Assembly: GCA_010279815.1 (NCBI GenBank)
Contig: QEOQ01000303.1
Span: 223,140-287,139 of the forward strand
Reading direction: 5' to 3'
Length of the DNA: 64,000 nt
Source: Brachionus plicatilis
Lineage: Eukaryota; Rotifera; Eurotatoria; Ploima; Brachionidae
Part shown: one piece after another, positions 37,101-50,359 of the stretch
How positions within the stretch are numbered: the stretch's first letter is position 1
How the letters are laid out: every line of letters begins with the position of its first letter
The notes under the pieces: generated by a model
Databases searched by the model: none
Told to the model about the DNA's origin: nothing
Seen by the model: only the letters and a program-made list of their open reading frames with translations
Made by a program: the position numbers and the translations under genes

Positions 37101-40100
37101 CGACCATTACAAATTTTATCACAATCACTCTCTACCATATCTGTTACATAGCTATCTGACCTTACGAGATTATGTTGTTGGCCAAAATTAGAAGCATAGG
37201 ACTTCCAGTAATTGGCACCTTCAATTTTTTCCTCTTTTTCTGGTTTTGGCACAAAATATTTAAAGCTGATTTTGTTTTCGAATATTTTGCTACTACTTAA
37301 AAACTTTAAAAAAATTCAAAATCAAATTAACTATAAAAGCTTGATTTAATTACTGAAACTATTAAATCTTGAGTGAAATTTCCTCTGGACTGAATAATCT
37401 CAACTGTTTCATTTACAATATAATCAATTAATTTCCCTTCAAAATCAATGGTTGTAGATGTCTTGGATATAACATAGTGTCCGTTTAGTAAAGCTTTGTT
37501 ATGAGATCTTATAGCTTTTTAAAAATATTTTATTTTTTTGATGTTTTTTTTTCTTTAATTTAATTACAAAGACAGCCCAAGTCATCACTTTCTTTGTACC
37601 GGTGTATGTAGATACTTGTAGTTTTGGCTGGTAATGTGGCCAAAAAATTATAACCTTTAAGATTAAATTATTACACACGACTAGTTTTTATCTAAAAACA
37701 AAAAGTAATACCAAATTTATTAGGTGATTTAACTTCAAAGTGCTTTTCGTCACATGATTTGTTCTCTCCGCCACAAATTCCGCATTTATCCTCTGATTTA
37801 TTTGAATACAAAATATTATCACATCCACCAGGCTTAATAAAAAAAAAATTTTGAATAAAAATTTTATTGAATCATTTAATTTAAAAAAAAATTTACCAAA
37901 CAATGTCCATTAACACAAATATCATGAGAATCTAAACTACATTTTGTTCCATCAATTACTATGGGACTAAGCAAAGCAAACGTAGATTTTTCTTCAATAT
38001 GACAAAAAAGTAAACACTTCCTTCTTGGATCTATTTAAAAAATTACTAAAATTAAATAAATATTTAATTTGTAAACTTATACCTGATGAATAATATGCCT
38101 TCCATTCTAAATTTGCATTAGTAATGCTAAATCCCATTTGATCAGCTAATTTTACGTTGCTCGTTTTTTTTGCAGATACTCTACACTGTTCATCGCGAAA
38201 ATCAACTTCCTTGAGTTCACAGTTCTTCAAAAAAATATAGATAAAAATTTTGTTGGATTATTTTTCTGAGTTTCTACTTGAGTATTGCATGACTCATACC
38301 ATACTCGTTTTCCAACGCAATATTTTCCACCATTTTTTGGTCTTTTAGATTGTTTGATTATTTTAATTTAGAAATTTTTTTATTAATTACTCAGGGTTGT
38401 CACAAGTGCGATATCTTTTGCGGACTCCACCGCCACAACTGCGTGAACAACTTGTAAATTCGCTCCACTCGCTAAAGCCTCCATCAACTGGATTATTATT
38501 TTTATTTTTCGGGTTAACACATTCACCATTCAAGCATATATCGCCATTCTAAACAAAAAATTAAAATAATTCAAAATAATCTGTCAAGCAAAAAAAAATA
38601 TATTTACATATGAGCCTCTAGTTCTACAAGGAGTACCATCAGCCCATTTTGTATTCGTGGTAACGCATTGATATGCGTTAGATTTTGGTGAATCTGCTTT
38701 ACACCAGAGAATTTTACAATCTTCTTCCTGATTTTAAAATAAAGTTAAGTTCTAAGATTAGAAAATAGATCATTTAAATAGTTAGTTACCGGATTATGAT
38801 CACATTTATCACTTTTGATTCCAAAAATTTGTTGGCATTGATTCTTTAGGCTGTAAAAGTTATTGTAACCAGGATATCTAGCACTTTTGATCATATTATC
38901 ATCGAATTGTTCCAAAGTATTTTCAAAATTTAAGCTACTATTTAAAATGCTTTTTGAATAGCTGGGAATATTGAATAAACACTCGCCATCACCGGCTCTA
39001 AAATTATTAAATTCATATTTTAAATCTAAAATTATTGTTTCCGTTTACCTTAAAAAATCATTCAATTCTATAACACTACAATTTGACCATACTTGGGTTT
39101 TTTTTGTTAAATCAAGCATAGCAGCCATCATTTGGGTAGCAGAATTGTTTAAATTTTTGCATCTTTCTTCGTCTACATGTTTCATTCCCAATCTAAAAGA
39201 TTTTTTAATTTTGAGCTTATAAGAAAGTTAGTTCTTACAAATGTCCAATTTCGTGAGCAATGGTATAAGCCGTGTTAAGCCCGGAGTCTTCAATTACCGC
39301 ACAATTCTGGTAAGGTACACATACTTGGTTCAATCTAGCTATTCCTAGGGTCTCACAAACATCTTTAGATTTACAAATATCTCGTCTTTTATAAAATTAA
39401 ATTTTTTATTTTTTCAATAAATTTTTAAAAAATACTTTGTTATTAGAATAGCAACGTCGATTTGTTTGTTGATATTTTTCCATTTTCTGTAATTATATTG
39501 CCATCTGCAAAATTTCGATAGAAGTTTTTCTGCCTCCCATTCGTTTCCAAGTTTTTTAAGCTAAAAAAATTAGTAAAATCGAAACATACATTGACAGCCT
39601 ACTGTTTCTTCGCGGTAGCTCGGCTCTTCAATTTCATGTTCATATATTATATCACTAATGTAAACTCTGATCGGATTAATCAAAGTTGGGTGCTGGTATA
39701 GTTGTGTGGTCATGAACAAAAGAGTTATTATGTGATTGTTGAGGTTTTCGCCATAGAAATCATACATTTGACGGTCCACAACCACCAAAAGCTCCAAAAA
39801 TACCCTTCGATCGACCACGTCGAGAAAGAAATTGCTCTCTCTCTTTTTTCGTTTGTGAGTATCATTTAATTTTATCTTGGCTGATCGAATGACTTAAATA
39901 AAAATTTTATTCTTAATTTATATTCACTCAAAAATGAAATTCGGAATTAAAAATGGAAATAAAAAGAGATAAAATTTATTTATTTATAATAGCTTGGAAT
40001 ATAAATAAATAAATTTAATATGTTTTTCTCTCTAGATGATTGATTATAAATTAAATAAAAAATCAGAAAATTTTTTGATTAAGTCTTTAAAATACTTGGT

Positions 40101-41363
40101 ACATTGACATTTCAAGAAAATTAACTAAAGCAACTAGACCATAATGAATTCGAGTGAATTTCGCGCACTCAAAATAAAATAAAATAAAAAATGATTTTTT
40201 GCTTCTGAATTTTGTGATTAATTGAACGAATAGATCATAAAAGTTTTAAATACTGAATTTTTATCTATTCTAGCATTCATTTTTTCAGAATGTCATATTT
40301 TTTAAATTAAATTTTTATCTGCATATATATTGTTTATGAAATGAATTAAAAGGTACATTTGAATTGAATTTATAAATTAATTCAAGATCCGTCAAAATAG
40401 ATAAATTTAAATTCTGAAATTAATTATCCATTTAAAAAAATACCTTCGGTGGCACTAGATTCATATGTTGTTTGATTTTTTGTTTCATTTGATTTTTTCT
40501 TAAAAAGAAAATGAGTCTCAGTAAATTTTGAACTGTTTTCAAAATCAACAAATGAAAATTCATATAATTTATGAGATTTTGAGTCAAATTCTTCAATCGG
40601 TTCCAAAAAATACTCTTCATCATTAATTGTAAAACTCCCACTCTTAAAAAGTAATGAACATATGGTAGAAGAAAAATTTTAAAAAATCTTACAATTCGGC
40701 CTTTATGACAAAGATTTAAACACAAAAGAGACTCTATCTGATTGTCAACACGTCCATTAAAAAGACAATCTGAATAAGGCGAATTGGAATTGGTGGAAAC
40801 ATTGTCTTTTCTAATAATCTGTTGATTTAACCATAAATCTGGTGATAAAAATATTCCGTTTGGATTAAGTATTAAGTTAAACTTAAAACTACGCTCAAAT
40901 GCGTAAATGTAAAATGAATCTAAGCTTGTGTATCCAATATGGGCATCTTTTGAGTTCTGATTGTGGCCAGAATGATTATCTTGTAAATTAGCTGTTTGTT
41001 TTGCATTAATTAATTCTATTGAGTTAAGTTCAGGGCCTTTTTTAAAATCAAATTTAAAATTAATAAAAAATTATGAATCAAGGTAAATTTAAATATTTGA
41101 AATTATTATGAATTTTAAATATACCTTAAAAATGTAAATTTTTATAAGTATTAAAATTTTTTTAAGTATTTAAATAAAATAATTTATAAGTAATTTAAAT
41201 TGGTGTTAGTCTAAAGCTTACTTTTAATTGAAGTTGACGCTAATTTAAAAAAGCATACACATAAGTAGGTAGTTAAGATAATTTTGACTGTACCATGACT
41301 CGATATGACATATTTGAAAAAAAAAATGGCCAGTTCTAATAAATAACTTATAATTTTCCTCAT
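31149..41363 (-). CDS. ADAMTS9: ADAMTS metalloprotease with GON domain (ADAMTS9/20, GON-1 type)
   Basis: Thirty exons on the minus strand close in phase to 2116 residues. Boundaries include 41363-41222 (signal), 41036-40693, 40642-40444, 39892-39603, 39385-39239, 39192-39049, 36686-35811, 34110-33946, 31631-31292 and 31244-31149. Order: signal peptide; propeptide with [13 protein letters not shown]; furin site KRKKR (242-246); reprolysin domain with zinc motif HEIGHLLGMKH (411-421) and Met-turn MMAAM; disintegrin-like region; central TSP1 ([18 protein letters not shown]); Cys-rich ([12 protein letters not shown]); spacer; about 16 further TSP1 repeats; and a C-terminal GON domain (SCKELKQKF to [15 protein letters not shown]). 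Such proteases cleave large proteoglycans and support ER-to-Golgi secretion and cell migration. The usual Asp after the third zinc His is Val here. Intron 34111-35810 is 1.7 kb and holds a foldback element. Confidence 0.93.
35042..35226. repeat. Foldback/MITE hairpin in an ADAMTS intron
   Basis: The 46-bp arms 35042-35087 and 35181-35226 are inverted copies with about three mismatches (outer end GGCAAAGTAAAATTTTTGAT). They are separated by 93 bp of AT-rich non-coding DNA. The element sits inside the 1.7-kb intron between TSP1 exons, which is far longer than that gene's other introns. Confidence 0.75.
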
Positions 41364-44300
41364 TTTTTGTGGAGATTTATGCGAGCATTGTATAAATATT
41401 TTGAATTTAAAAATACGAGTCTGTTTTTGGTAAATAACGTAGTTGGTATCGGTTAAATACCGGTTTTACTTTTTAAGCATATTCGTAATCTCATTGCTCT
41501 TTGAATTTTATCTATAGTTAAAAAATAAAAAAAATTATCTTCAGAGTGTCAAATAAACCTGCTAGCTAAGCTTTGGAATCAGTTTTTCAGACGCTTTTAA
41601 AGCTATTAAATTCAATTTAGAATGCTTTGCTAATCAAATAGAATTGTTAGATAATTCGTTTCGTTTCATTCAAATCTATGAATAAACTAAACTAAGGCTT
41701 CATTTAACTTAATACTGCTTTAAATAAAAATGTGTAATTCAAATTACTATTTAGTTGAAAAACCTGGAATCAACACTAGTAATTTGTACAAAAACATAAA
41801 AACATTCTGAAAGGCACGTTTTTTTTAGTTAGCTCAAGTTTAAAAAGTGAGATAAAGAAACAAATCCTGGTAGCTGCAGTTTGAAGCACTATGTCTGATT
41901 TCAACTTGAGGAAATAGTTGTTTCAATATTATCTAATTTAATAATAAATAATGTTTTTGAGAAATTTTAAATTTATTTAATCCGTGTCTGATATTTGAAT
42001 CTTAGTCTTAATTTTAATGTTTTCCTCAGCATTAAATTTTAAATTCTCACGCTAAAAAATTACTAATTTAAATAAATTATCTTAAAAATCTTGAAAGTTA
42101 AACTTTTGAAAAATGCTAAAATAAATTTTCAATAAACAAAAATCTTAATTGATTTATTTTAGTTGTTATTTTATTTTAAATAACCTTAAGACAGGTATAG
42201 GTAAACTTAAATTTGCAACTAAAAAACTGATAAAGCCAGTTAAAAAAAATTAATTTTTATTGTTTAAATTAAAAAATAATAATCAATTGATTGCTTAACA
42301 TGAATAAAAATAATTTTTTTTCATCGACTTTTTATTTTAGATTAAAATTGGTGTGCATATTCTGATCTAAATTTTCCACAATTTAACTCAGACTTTTTAT
42401 TTTATTTAGATTGATTATAACATTAAGTAATGTTTATTTACATTTTTTAATGAACGGTTTACAATACTGGAAAATCTTTATCTAATAAAAATATGTTTTT
42501 AAAAGAAAATTATTAGTTTTAAATCTCAGTTAAAATTATTTTAATTTCTTTAAACCGTAGATATTTTGCTGGTAATAAAAAATAATAACTTTTTATATTA
42601 ATTTCAATTAAGTATAAGGAACTTCATCTCAAATTCTAACTAGCATGTTACAGCTTGAAATCATTATCATAAACTCGTAAATTTATATAATAGTATAAAA
42701 TAGTAATTATAATTCTTTCTTCAATTTCAAAATCATTAGTTTATAACTTTTATACGACTTAATTTGAATAATTAAAGATTAAAGTTTAGAACAAATTTTT
42801 TTAGACCTGGAAATTTTATACAGCTGAGCATATCAATCTGAGATTTTATCTGGACATCTATTTGAAAAATGCGGCTATGACGTATTGAGCAGAATAAATA
42901 AAAGCAAAGCAAAATATTTCTTTTTAATTTAAAAATAAATTGAAAATTTTAAACAAAAAATTAAATAAAAGTTAAAGTAATTCAAAGCAATGTTTAAAAA
43001 AACAGTGATGTTTCTATCAATACTCGATCTATCCTTCAAAATATAAAGATTTTTTAAATTTTTTGCTTTTGTTTACTTTTAAAAAGTTATCTTAAATAAT
43101 TTAGAAAATTTATTTTTAAAATAACTGTAAATAATTTAAATAAAATTGGTGTTCAATTAAATAAAACATATTTTGCAGCAGTTTTTGCTCCCAACTTCAC
43201 CACCGCTAAAAAAGAATTTATAAATTAAAAAGAGTTTTTTTTCATTTTTAATTCTTAATTCACTTTTATTGTTACTAACATCATAAATAAATATTGCTAA
43301 AAGGTTCAGTTAAATAAATTAATTTTTTGAAATTATGTAAATTTTAAAATTTTAACATTTATTTTAAAATTTTTTGATGGATATTAACGGTTTTGAATAT
43401 AAAAAATAAATTGCCAGAATATCCTTTAAAGAAAAATTAAAAAATTTTTGAAAATGAACCCTAGATTTTTGAATATAAATGATGTAAAAATTTACTTCAT
43501 GAATTCTCCATTTTTCAATCTTTTTTAATTAAAAAAAATTAATTTGTTGTATTTATATTTGTCTAGAAAAACGCTAATAAATGCTTAAATCATCTAGAAA
43601 AACAAAAGATTTCGTTAGTATGATTCTCAGTTAAAGGCATTTTTCAAAACCTATGACATCTTAATATATTAATTTATTCCTTTAAATTTTCCATTTACAT
43701 CATTAACAATTTGAGTAATTTTCTTAGACTGCATTTTTTCTTTTTGTATTTCTTATAAAATTAAATCTTAGCTTTAGCTTCAGGTTTTTACAAATTTACA
43801 AACTTTTCAAGTACTAAAGATAAAGATTTTGTAAAAAGTTGATTCACAAGCTTAAATGAAACATTAATATGCATTTTTTAAAAATTTAAATTATTGAATT
43901 CTGCTGCTTGAATTGATTTATTTGTTTATCATAATTTTTAAAAATTTAAAAAAAAAAATTTTGTAAATAAAATAATACTGAAATATCTTAATTAACCTTG
44001 AAATTAACTTTTTCAAAGTAAGTCATCTAATTTAATTTTAATTTCGCAAAATGTAAAATAAAATATGGTTGATTTAGATTTGAGTTCTAAATGAAATAAT
44101 GAAAAGTTAACAAAATATAATTAAACTTTTATAATAAAATATCTATTAAAAATAAATCATTGAATGATTTATTTCATTGTTTAAGTTCAATCGACGACTT
44201 TAAGATTAGAATAAAATTCTTCTCAGAAATATAAATTTCATATAATCAAAATGCTTAGAGGATTTTTATAATGTTACATTTTCTAACATTATCTATCAAG

Positions 44301-46385
44301 ATTTCTTTTTCTTTTGTTCAAGCAGTCAGTTAAAAATGTTCACTCGTTTAAGACCAATCATTTTAACATATTAATCAAATTTCTGACTTATGTTAGACAA
44401 AATTTTTTAATCCAGCTTCACAAATTTATAAAATAAAATTACTTATCTAAATTTGACTGAATAATATGAGATTATTTTAAACTTAAAATATTTATCTTGA
44501 TTAGGTATCAAAAATATGATTAAAGAATGAAGTTTAATATTTTATGATTAAAATTTACTGTCAATATTTGATGTGATGTTTCTGAACCAAAATTATCAAT
44601 GTAAAAATTTTATTATATTTATTATAAAATGATTATTGATAAAATTTATCATTATCGTTGTTCGTTATTCGATTTCTTTGTTTAATTATTAGAATATTTA
44701 AGTAAAATAATTAATTTAAAATCTTGGTATTTAAATTCAATTTTTTTATACTTTGAAACTATGATTTAAAAAAATATCAATATTTTATATGAAAAAAAAT
44801 TTCGCATTTTTACGGAAATAATTTTTGATGGATTGCTTGATTCAAAGGAAAAAACCTAAATCTAGACAGCTATTATTGATTGTATTTTTTTAAATATTTA
44901 TTCTGTTTAAAAAAAATATTCCTATAATTTCCTCTATTTTTTTTAAATTCGCATTTCAAAAAACCTTTAAATATAGTGAAAAATAGGTTTTATCAGAATT
45001 ACGCGAAAAACCAGAAATTAATCTAATCTAATTTTTTCTGCTTAAAGAAAATTTATAAATATATTATCCTACAGTTAGTCAGCCTAAAATTAAAAATAAT
45101 CAAATAATTAAGAATCAACATTATATTTAAAAAAATTTTTTATTTTTTATTTAGTCATTTTTCCTCACTGTAGTAAAAAGAAAGCCAACTCAAATTTATC
45201 TAATAAATATTAATTCAACTTAATAATTTAGTCAACTTAAAAACTTTTCTTAATCTGTAATTTAATTAATGAATAAATAGTTATTGAATAATTAAATCAA
45301 AATGGTATTTTCGAGTTACAATTTAGCCCTGTATAAAAAAAATATTTTTTAAGAGGCTAATTTATTTTAATAAATCATTTTGATTAACGATGATTATTAA
45401 GAAATAGTAGTAAAAATAATGTTAACAGTTTTAGATAAAAAAAAAAACAATAATTTTTCACTTTGATAAATTTCACTGCTTTGATAAATATCAGATTATG
45501 AAAACAACATAACATTTTTGTTCAATTTTAGTTTTTTTATTAATTTTCCTAATTTTTCATTAACTTTATCCTTGAAATAACAATCAGTTTGATTAAACTA
45601 TTCGATTAAAAATTCTATCAGTCTAAAATTTTTTTAAAATATTTTTCGCATGGCCATCTGTCCTTTTTAAAACAAATTTTTAAATTATAAAATTTTATTT
45701 TATATAAAAAATCCGTATAACTTAGAAATAAAATGCTCAAACTGAAACTGAGATATCTAAACTTACAAAATTATCTGATCTATAGATCATTTGCATAATT
45801 TTTAAAATGTTGCATACGCTTTTTTTGTTCAAGGATTCGGGATTAATGCGAACAGCAACTATTGGAGTAAGAAGAATATTTTAAATTAATTAAGAGAAAA
45901 TCAAGCTTGTGAGTTCGATCCTGTTTCATTCGGAATTATTAATCACTGCAGAATTTTCTCGAATTTTAATTAGGAACATATTTTTGGTAATGTAATTTTT
46001 TTAAACATTGAAATATAAGATAATTTACAAATATTGATAGATTCAGGACTTTGTAAAAAAAAGTTATCTGATTTGAATTACTATTCAAATAATGCTAAAA
46101 AATTTTTTTAATATCATGCTTTTACAGAGTAATGTGCGTTTAAATTCCAATTTATTAAATACTAAGTCATGAAATTATTTAATTCAAAAAATTTGAACCA
46201 TATTTTGATAACGATTCAAATAAAAAAAAATAATAAAATTAAAATTTTTTTTTTTAAATCTAAATGATCCACAGTGAATTAAAATTTTAAAGCAGTTTAA
46301 AAGAAAATTTTAATAACAACGTTCTTGATTTAAAAGAAAAGTTCTCTTCTTATTATGCTTTACTATTTTAAATAAAATCTTTTTT
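41364..46385. other. 5-kb AT-rich intergenic region
   Basis: 5' flank of the ADAMTS gene and of the first channel gene (divergent). I found no gene, tRNA or clear repeat. A short piece at about 45900-45925 resembles a tRNA B box but lacks the rest. Confidence 0.45.
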
Positions 46386-47912
46386 ATGCAAACCTTTATT
46401 AAAATCAAAATTTTAAAAAATAAAAAAATGAACCAAACAAAAAATCAAAAAAAAAAAGCTTCATTTTCATTAAATAAAGTCAGGGAAGTAGAAATTCGGA
46501 TTATTTTTTTGCGCATCGGTGACATTGATACACTGAACGAAAAATTTTTCGCCGAAATTCTGATCGAAAGCAGATGGGAAGATCCTAAACTCAGCGTAGA
46601 ATTTGATTCTGACTTGGACTCATCAATTGGCGAAGAAGACAAGGAACTTTCAAATCCAACAAAATACTGGAATCCGAAAATTTATGTTGAAAATTCTCTT
46701 AATGATCCTAAACAAACTGTTTTCTACAAAGCTAAAAAAGAACTCAAAGAAACCAATAATGATCAAAATGAGCTTGATTCAGCGCAATCCAAGTCATTTG
46801 CCAAATTCTGGCTCTACGAATACAGAAAAATTAAAGGCCATTTTTTTGAAAAATTAGATTTGCAATATTTTCCGCTCGATGTCCAAGGTTTAAGTATAAT
46901 AGTTACCACATACAAATCCAACAAAGAAGTATCATTAGTTCACAATAGAAAAAAACCTTCAATTATCAACAATAATTTAACAGTAGATAAAGATATATGG
47001 TAATTTTTACTTACAAAAAAAATTGCTTTTATACTTTATTAGAAATTTTTTTGTATAAGAGTAAAATTAATAATTTTTTCTGTTTTTATTATTTTTTTAA
47101 GGCATCTATTTCAACACGTGCAGTCTAAAAGCAATTATGACTTATTGTTAAAAGATGAGCTAAAAGTAAATGATCAAATGGAAACCAAAAATGAAATGAT
47201 AACGATTAATCAGCCTATTAAGTTTCCTATGATCATTTTCCAATGCAAAGCTGCTCGTAGATCCGGCTATTTTTTCTGGAATGCATATTTTTTAATTTTT
47301 TTAATTACTTCAGCAGTATTTTCAACATTTTCGATTCGATTCGATCAGCCACAATTTAGACTACCAACTACCGCTACACTTATGCTAACAAGCATTACTT
47401 TCCGATGGAGTTATAGTAGTCGTTGTTTGCCAACTGTAAATTACCTAACCTCCTTAGATAAATATTCAATTAATTCTTTGATTTTAATTTTTCTTTGTCT
47501 GATTTGGCATGGACTTGGCACTGTGTTCCTTAATTTTTCCGATTGGGATACAGTTAAAAAATTAGACAGATTATTTCTAACATTTTTGATTCTAATATTT
47601 TTATCAAGTCATGTGATTTTATTTATTTGGTTAAAGTCGGCAAATTCCATTCGAAAAGCCTTGAGAGAAAGAGATAATCTTTATGAACAGGCCAAGTCAA
47701 ATCAGTCGATGCTTTCAGAGGAATACGAAATTGATCCTAATAATAACATTGCAAATAATTCGAAGCGATTTTCAGTTTTTAGCTCAATAAATTACATCGA
47801 TGCAATTAATTCTGGAAAAAAGCTAAGTATGTCCAGAAGACCAACTCTTTTGAAAACCAGCCTGCCAGATATTAAAGAAAACAATGAAAAACTTTTACCA
47901 AAAGAAGTCTAG
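46386..47912 (+). CDS. Pentameric ligand-gated ion channel subunit lacking the Cys-loop (copy 1)
   Basis: Two exons, 46386-46999 and 47102-47912, joined in phase 2 inside a Trp codon. The product is 474 residues from the first ATG, or 460 from the ATG at 46428. The extracellular fold is recognisable: WEDP in loop D position, YWNPKIYVENSLND (loop A region), and DLQYFPLDVQGLSIIV at the Cys-loop position but with neither cysteine. M1 (YFFWNAYFLIFLITSAVF) follows, then an M2-like stretch LPTTATLMLTSITFRWSYSS and the M2-M3 CLPTVNYLTSLDKY. M3 and M4 are separated by only about 15-20 residues, resembling prokaryotic channels rather than nicotinic or GABA receptors. No signal peptide precedes the first beta strand. 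The ligand is unknown. It is paired with the gene at 48972. Confidence 0.85.
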
Positions 47913-48971
47913 ATTTTTTAATTATAATGTAATTTTAAATACAAATTTATTAATTCAATTGTTTTAGGAAAATTTTAAAATAAAAATTTTTAACTTTTAA
48001 CTCTTTAATTTTATTAATATAGTTAGGGTTATCATAATTATTCGTCGAAAATTAAAATGCAAGTATTATCCAATTTTAATAAAGCAATTTTGTTCACGAT
48101 TCAAATTATGGAATTTTAAAAAAGAATCAGTTAAAAAGATTTAGTGTTTGTATCAACTCTAATAAACTCTACTAAATAAAAAAAGTTCTATTTTTAATAA
48201 TTTTAAACCAATTTTGTTAGTAATTGGTAAAATCAATAAGTAAAAAAATAATTCCGTCAATGTCATCGTCACTACGCTTCTCAACACTCAAAATAACTAT
48301 GTTCTCTCTTATCTTCTCAAGTTTGATATGTTTTAATTCAAATCATTTTGTAAATAAAAAAGTGAACCTTCAATGTCACTAATAAAAAATTCTTCATTTA
48401 ACTTTGAATAAAAAAATACCAGAACACAAATAACTAGCTTTATTTTTAATTAATAAAATATTTGTTTAAAAAAAAATTTTTAAATTTAAGTATACAAATA
48501 GAGGGACTTGTGATAAATTTAAAAAAACAAATCAATAGCGTTTAATAAAAATATTTCGAAAATATGGTGATTGTTTAATTTGTTTTAAATGAAAAATCTA
48601 GTTAAAAACGCTTTTTTCTAAATGAAACAAGCCTGGCATTTGGTATCAAAACCAAAAATTAAGTAATAAATTTGGTAAATAAATTTATATTTTTGTAAAC
48701 ATTTAAAAATAAAAAAAAATTTCTTTTTATCAGATTATTTTGAAGAGACCAAGAGAATTCTTGCATAGTGTATAAACTTAGCTTCTTTAAATGTCGATTT
48801 TTTAAATTGATAAAATGTTTCACAATTGAGGCATTAAATTTAATGATTTTCTAAGATATAAAAAGCTAATTATTTTACAATTTAACAATATTTTAAATTT
48901 TTGAAAATCAAAGCTTTATTGAGAGTTAGTAAAAATTTTGTTCCAATTGATTCAAGTTAATTTCCGACAAA
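47913..48971. other. Spacer between the tandem channel genes
   Basis: AT-rich, without coding signal. It presumably holds the promoter of the second copy; no missing signal-peptide exon was identifiable. Confidence 0.45.
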
Positions 48972-50359
48972 ATGTCCATGAAACAAAAACCTCGTTTGGT
49001 GGAAACGCGAGTGATTTTTTTGCGCATAGGAGAAATTGACACAGTGAACGAAAGATTTTTTGCCGAAATATTAGTCGAAAGCAGATGGGAAGAGCCAAAA
49101 TTGAGTTCAGAATTTGACACTTCCAAGTTGTGCTGTGAAGAAAAAGAAATAAACAATTCAAATAAATATTGGAATCCGAAAATTTATATTGAAAACTCAC
49201 TTAATGATCCGAAACAAACTGTTCATTACAAAATAATGAAAGAGTATCAAGGAAAGCAGATACTAATCAATCCCGAAGAGACAAAATCTTTATTTAAATT
49301 TTGGTTTTTTGAATACCGAAAGATTAAAGGACATTTTTTCGAAAAGCTTAATCTTGAATATTTTCCTCTAGATGTCCAAGATTTAAGTGTAATAGTCACA
49401 ACTTTTAAATCCAACAAAGAAGTTCTCTTGATGCAAAACAAAGAAAAACTTTCGCTTGTTGGTAGCAATATGACAATAGATAAACACATATGGTTCTTTT
49501 TTTTTAAAGTTTAAGCATTATAAATTTTTGATTTTGTCTTTTTTTTAGGCACCTATATAAACATGTTGAAATAAAAAGCAATTATGAATTTCTAGTGTGC
49601 GAAAATACAAAGAACGATCCGGAGGAAGATTTGGAAAAAAATGAAAAGAGAAAATCCATTCAAAATATTATACAATTTCCAATGATAATGTTCCAATGTA
49701 GAGTATCTCGTAGATTTGGATATTACTTTTGGAATGCCTTTTTTTTAATATTTCTAATCACTTCTCCTGTTTTTGCAATCTTTTCCATTCGTCCTGATCA
49801 ACCCCACTTTAGGCTTCCCACTACAGCTACACTTTTGCTCACTAGTATCACATTTAGATGGACTTACAGTGCTCGATGTTTACCCACGGTTAATTATCTG
49901 ACATCTTTGGATAGTTATTCTATAAGATCAATAGTTTTCATATTTTTTTGCCTATTATGGCACGGATTTTGCACTATATTTTTCAATTTTTATGATTTTG
50001 AAGTAGTAAACAAAATAGATAAGGTTATTCTGGGTATTTTGTCTCTGTTGTTCATTTTAAGTCATTTGATACTTTTGTTCTGGATTAGATCTGCTCATAA
50101 AATTCGTAAAATAATGAAGTTAAAAGATAAGACTTTTATAACATATCACTCTAAATCAAGTAAACGTATCATAAATGATTTATTACAACTTTATACATAT
50201 GAGCAATTGGAAGAAATGTCTGCTCGAAATTCAATTTTCAGCACTGTTTATAACATTGATTTGATAAATGCGATTCAAAGAGATAATCCTATTATGAGAC
50301 GACTTTCGCACTTTACAGGAGGTCTGTCCAATATAAGTGAAGTAAACGAGACATTTTAG
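48972..50359 (+). CDS. Pentameric ligand-gated ion channel subunit lacking the Cys-loop (copy 2)
   Basis: Two exons, 48972-49492 and 49549-50359, encode 443 residues. The intron interrupts the same Trp codon as in copy 1, and the second exon has exactly the same length (811 nt), so this is a tandem duplicate. The order of motifs is the same: WEEP, YWNPKIYIENSLND, LEYFPLDVQDLSVIV without Cys-loop cysteines, M1 GYYFWNAFFLIFLITSPVF, M2 region LPTTATLLLTSITFRWTYSA, and CLPTVNYLTSLDSY. The M3-M4 loop is short. The N-terminus (MSMKQKPRLVETRVIFLRIG) enters beta strand 1 directly with no signal peptide. The cytosolic C-terminal tail is about 75 residues and diverges strongly from copy 1. The two may assemble as heteromers. 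Confidence 0.85.

Noticed and set aside
45895..45930. tRNA/SINE-like B box (GAGTTCGATCC)
   Set aside because: No A box, acceptor stem or cloverleaf could be found around it.
46603..46857. Second plus-strand frame inside the first channel gene
   Set aside because: Out-of-frame shadow; the channel frame matches its paralogue throughout.
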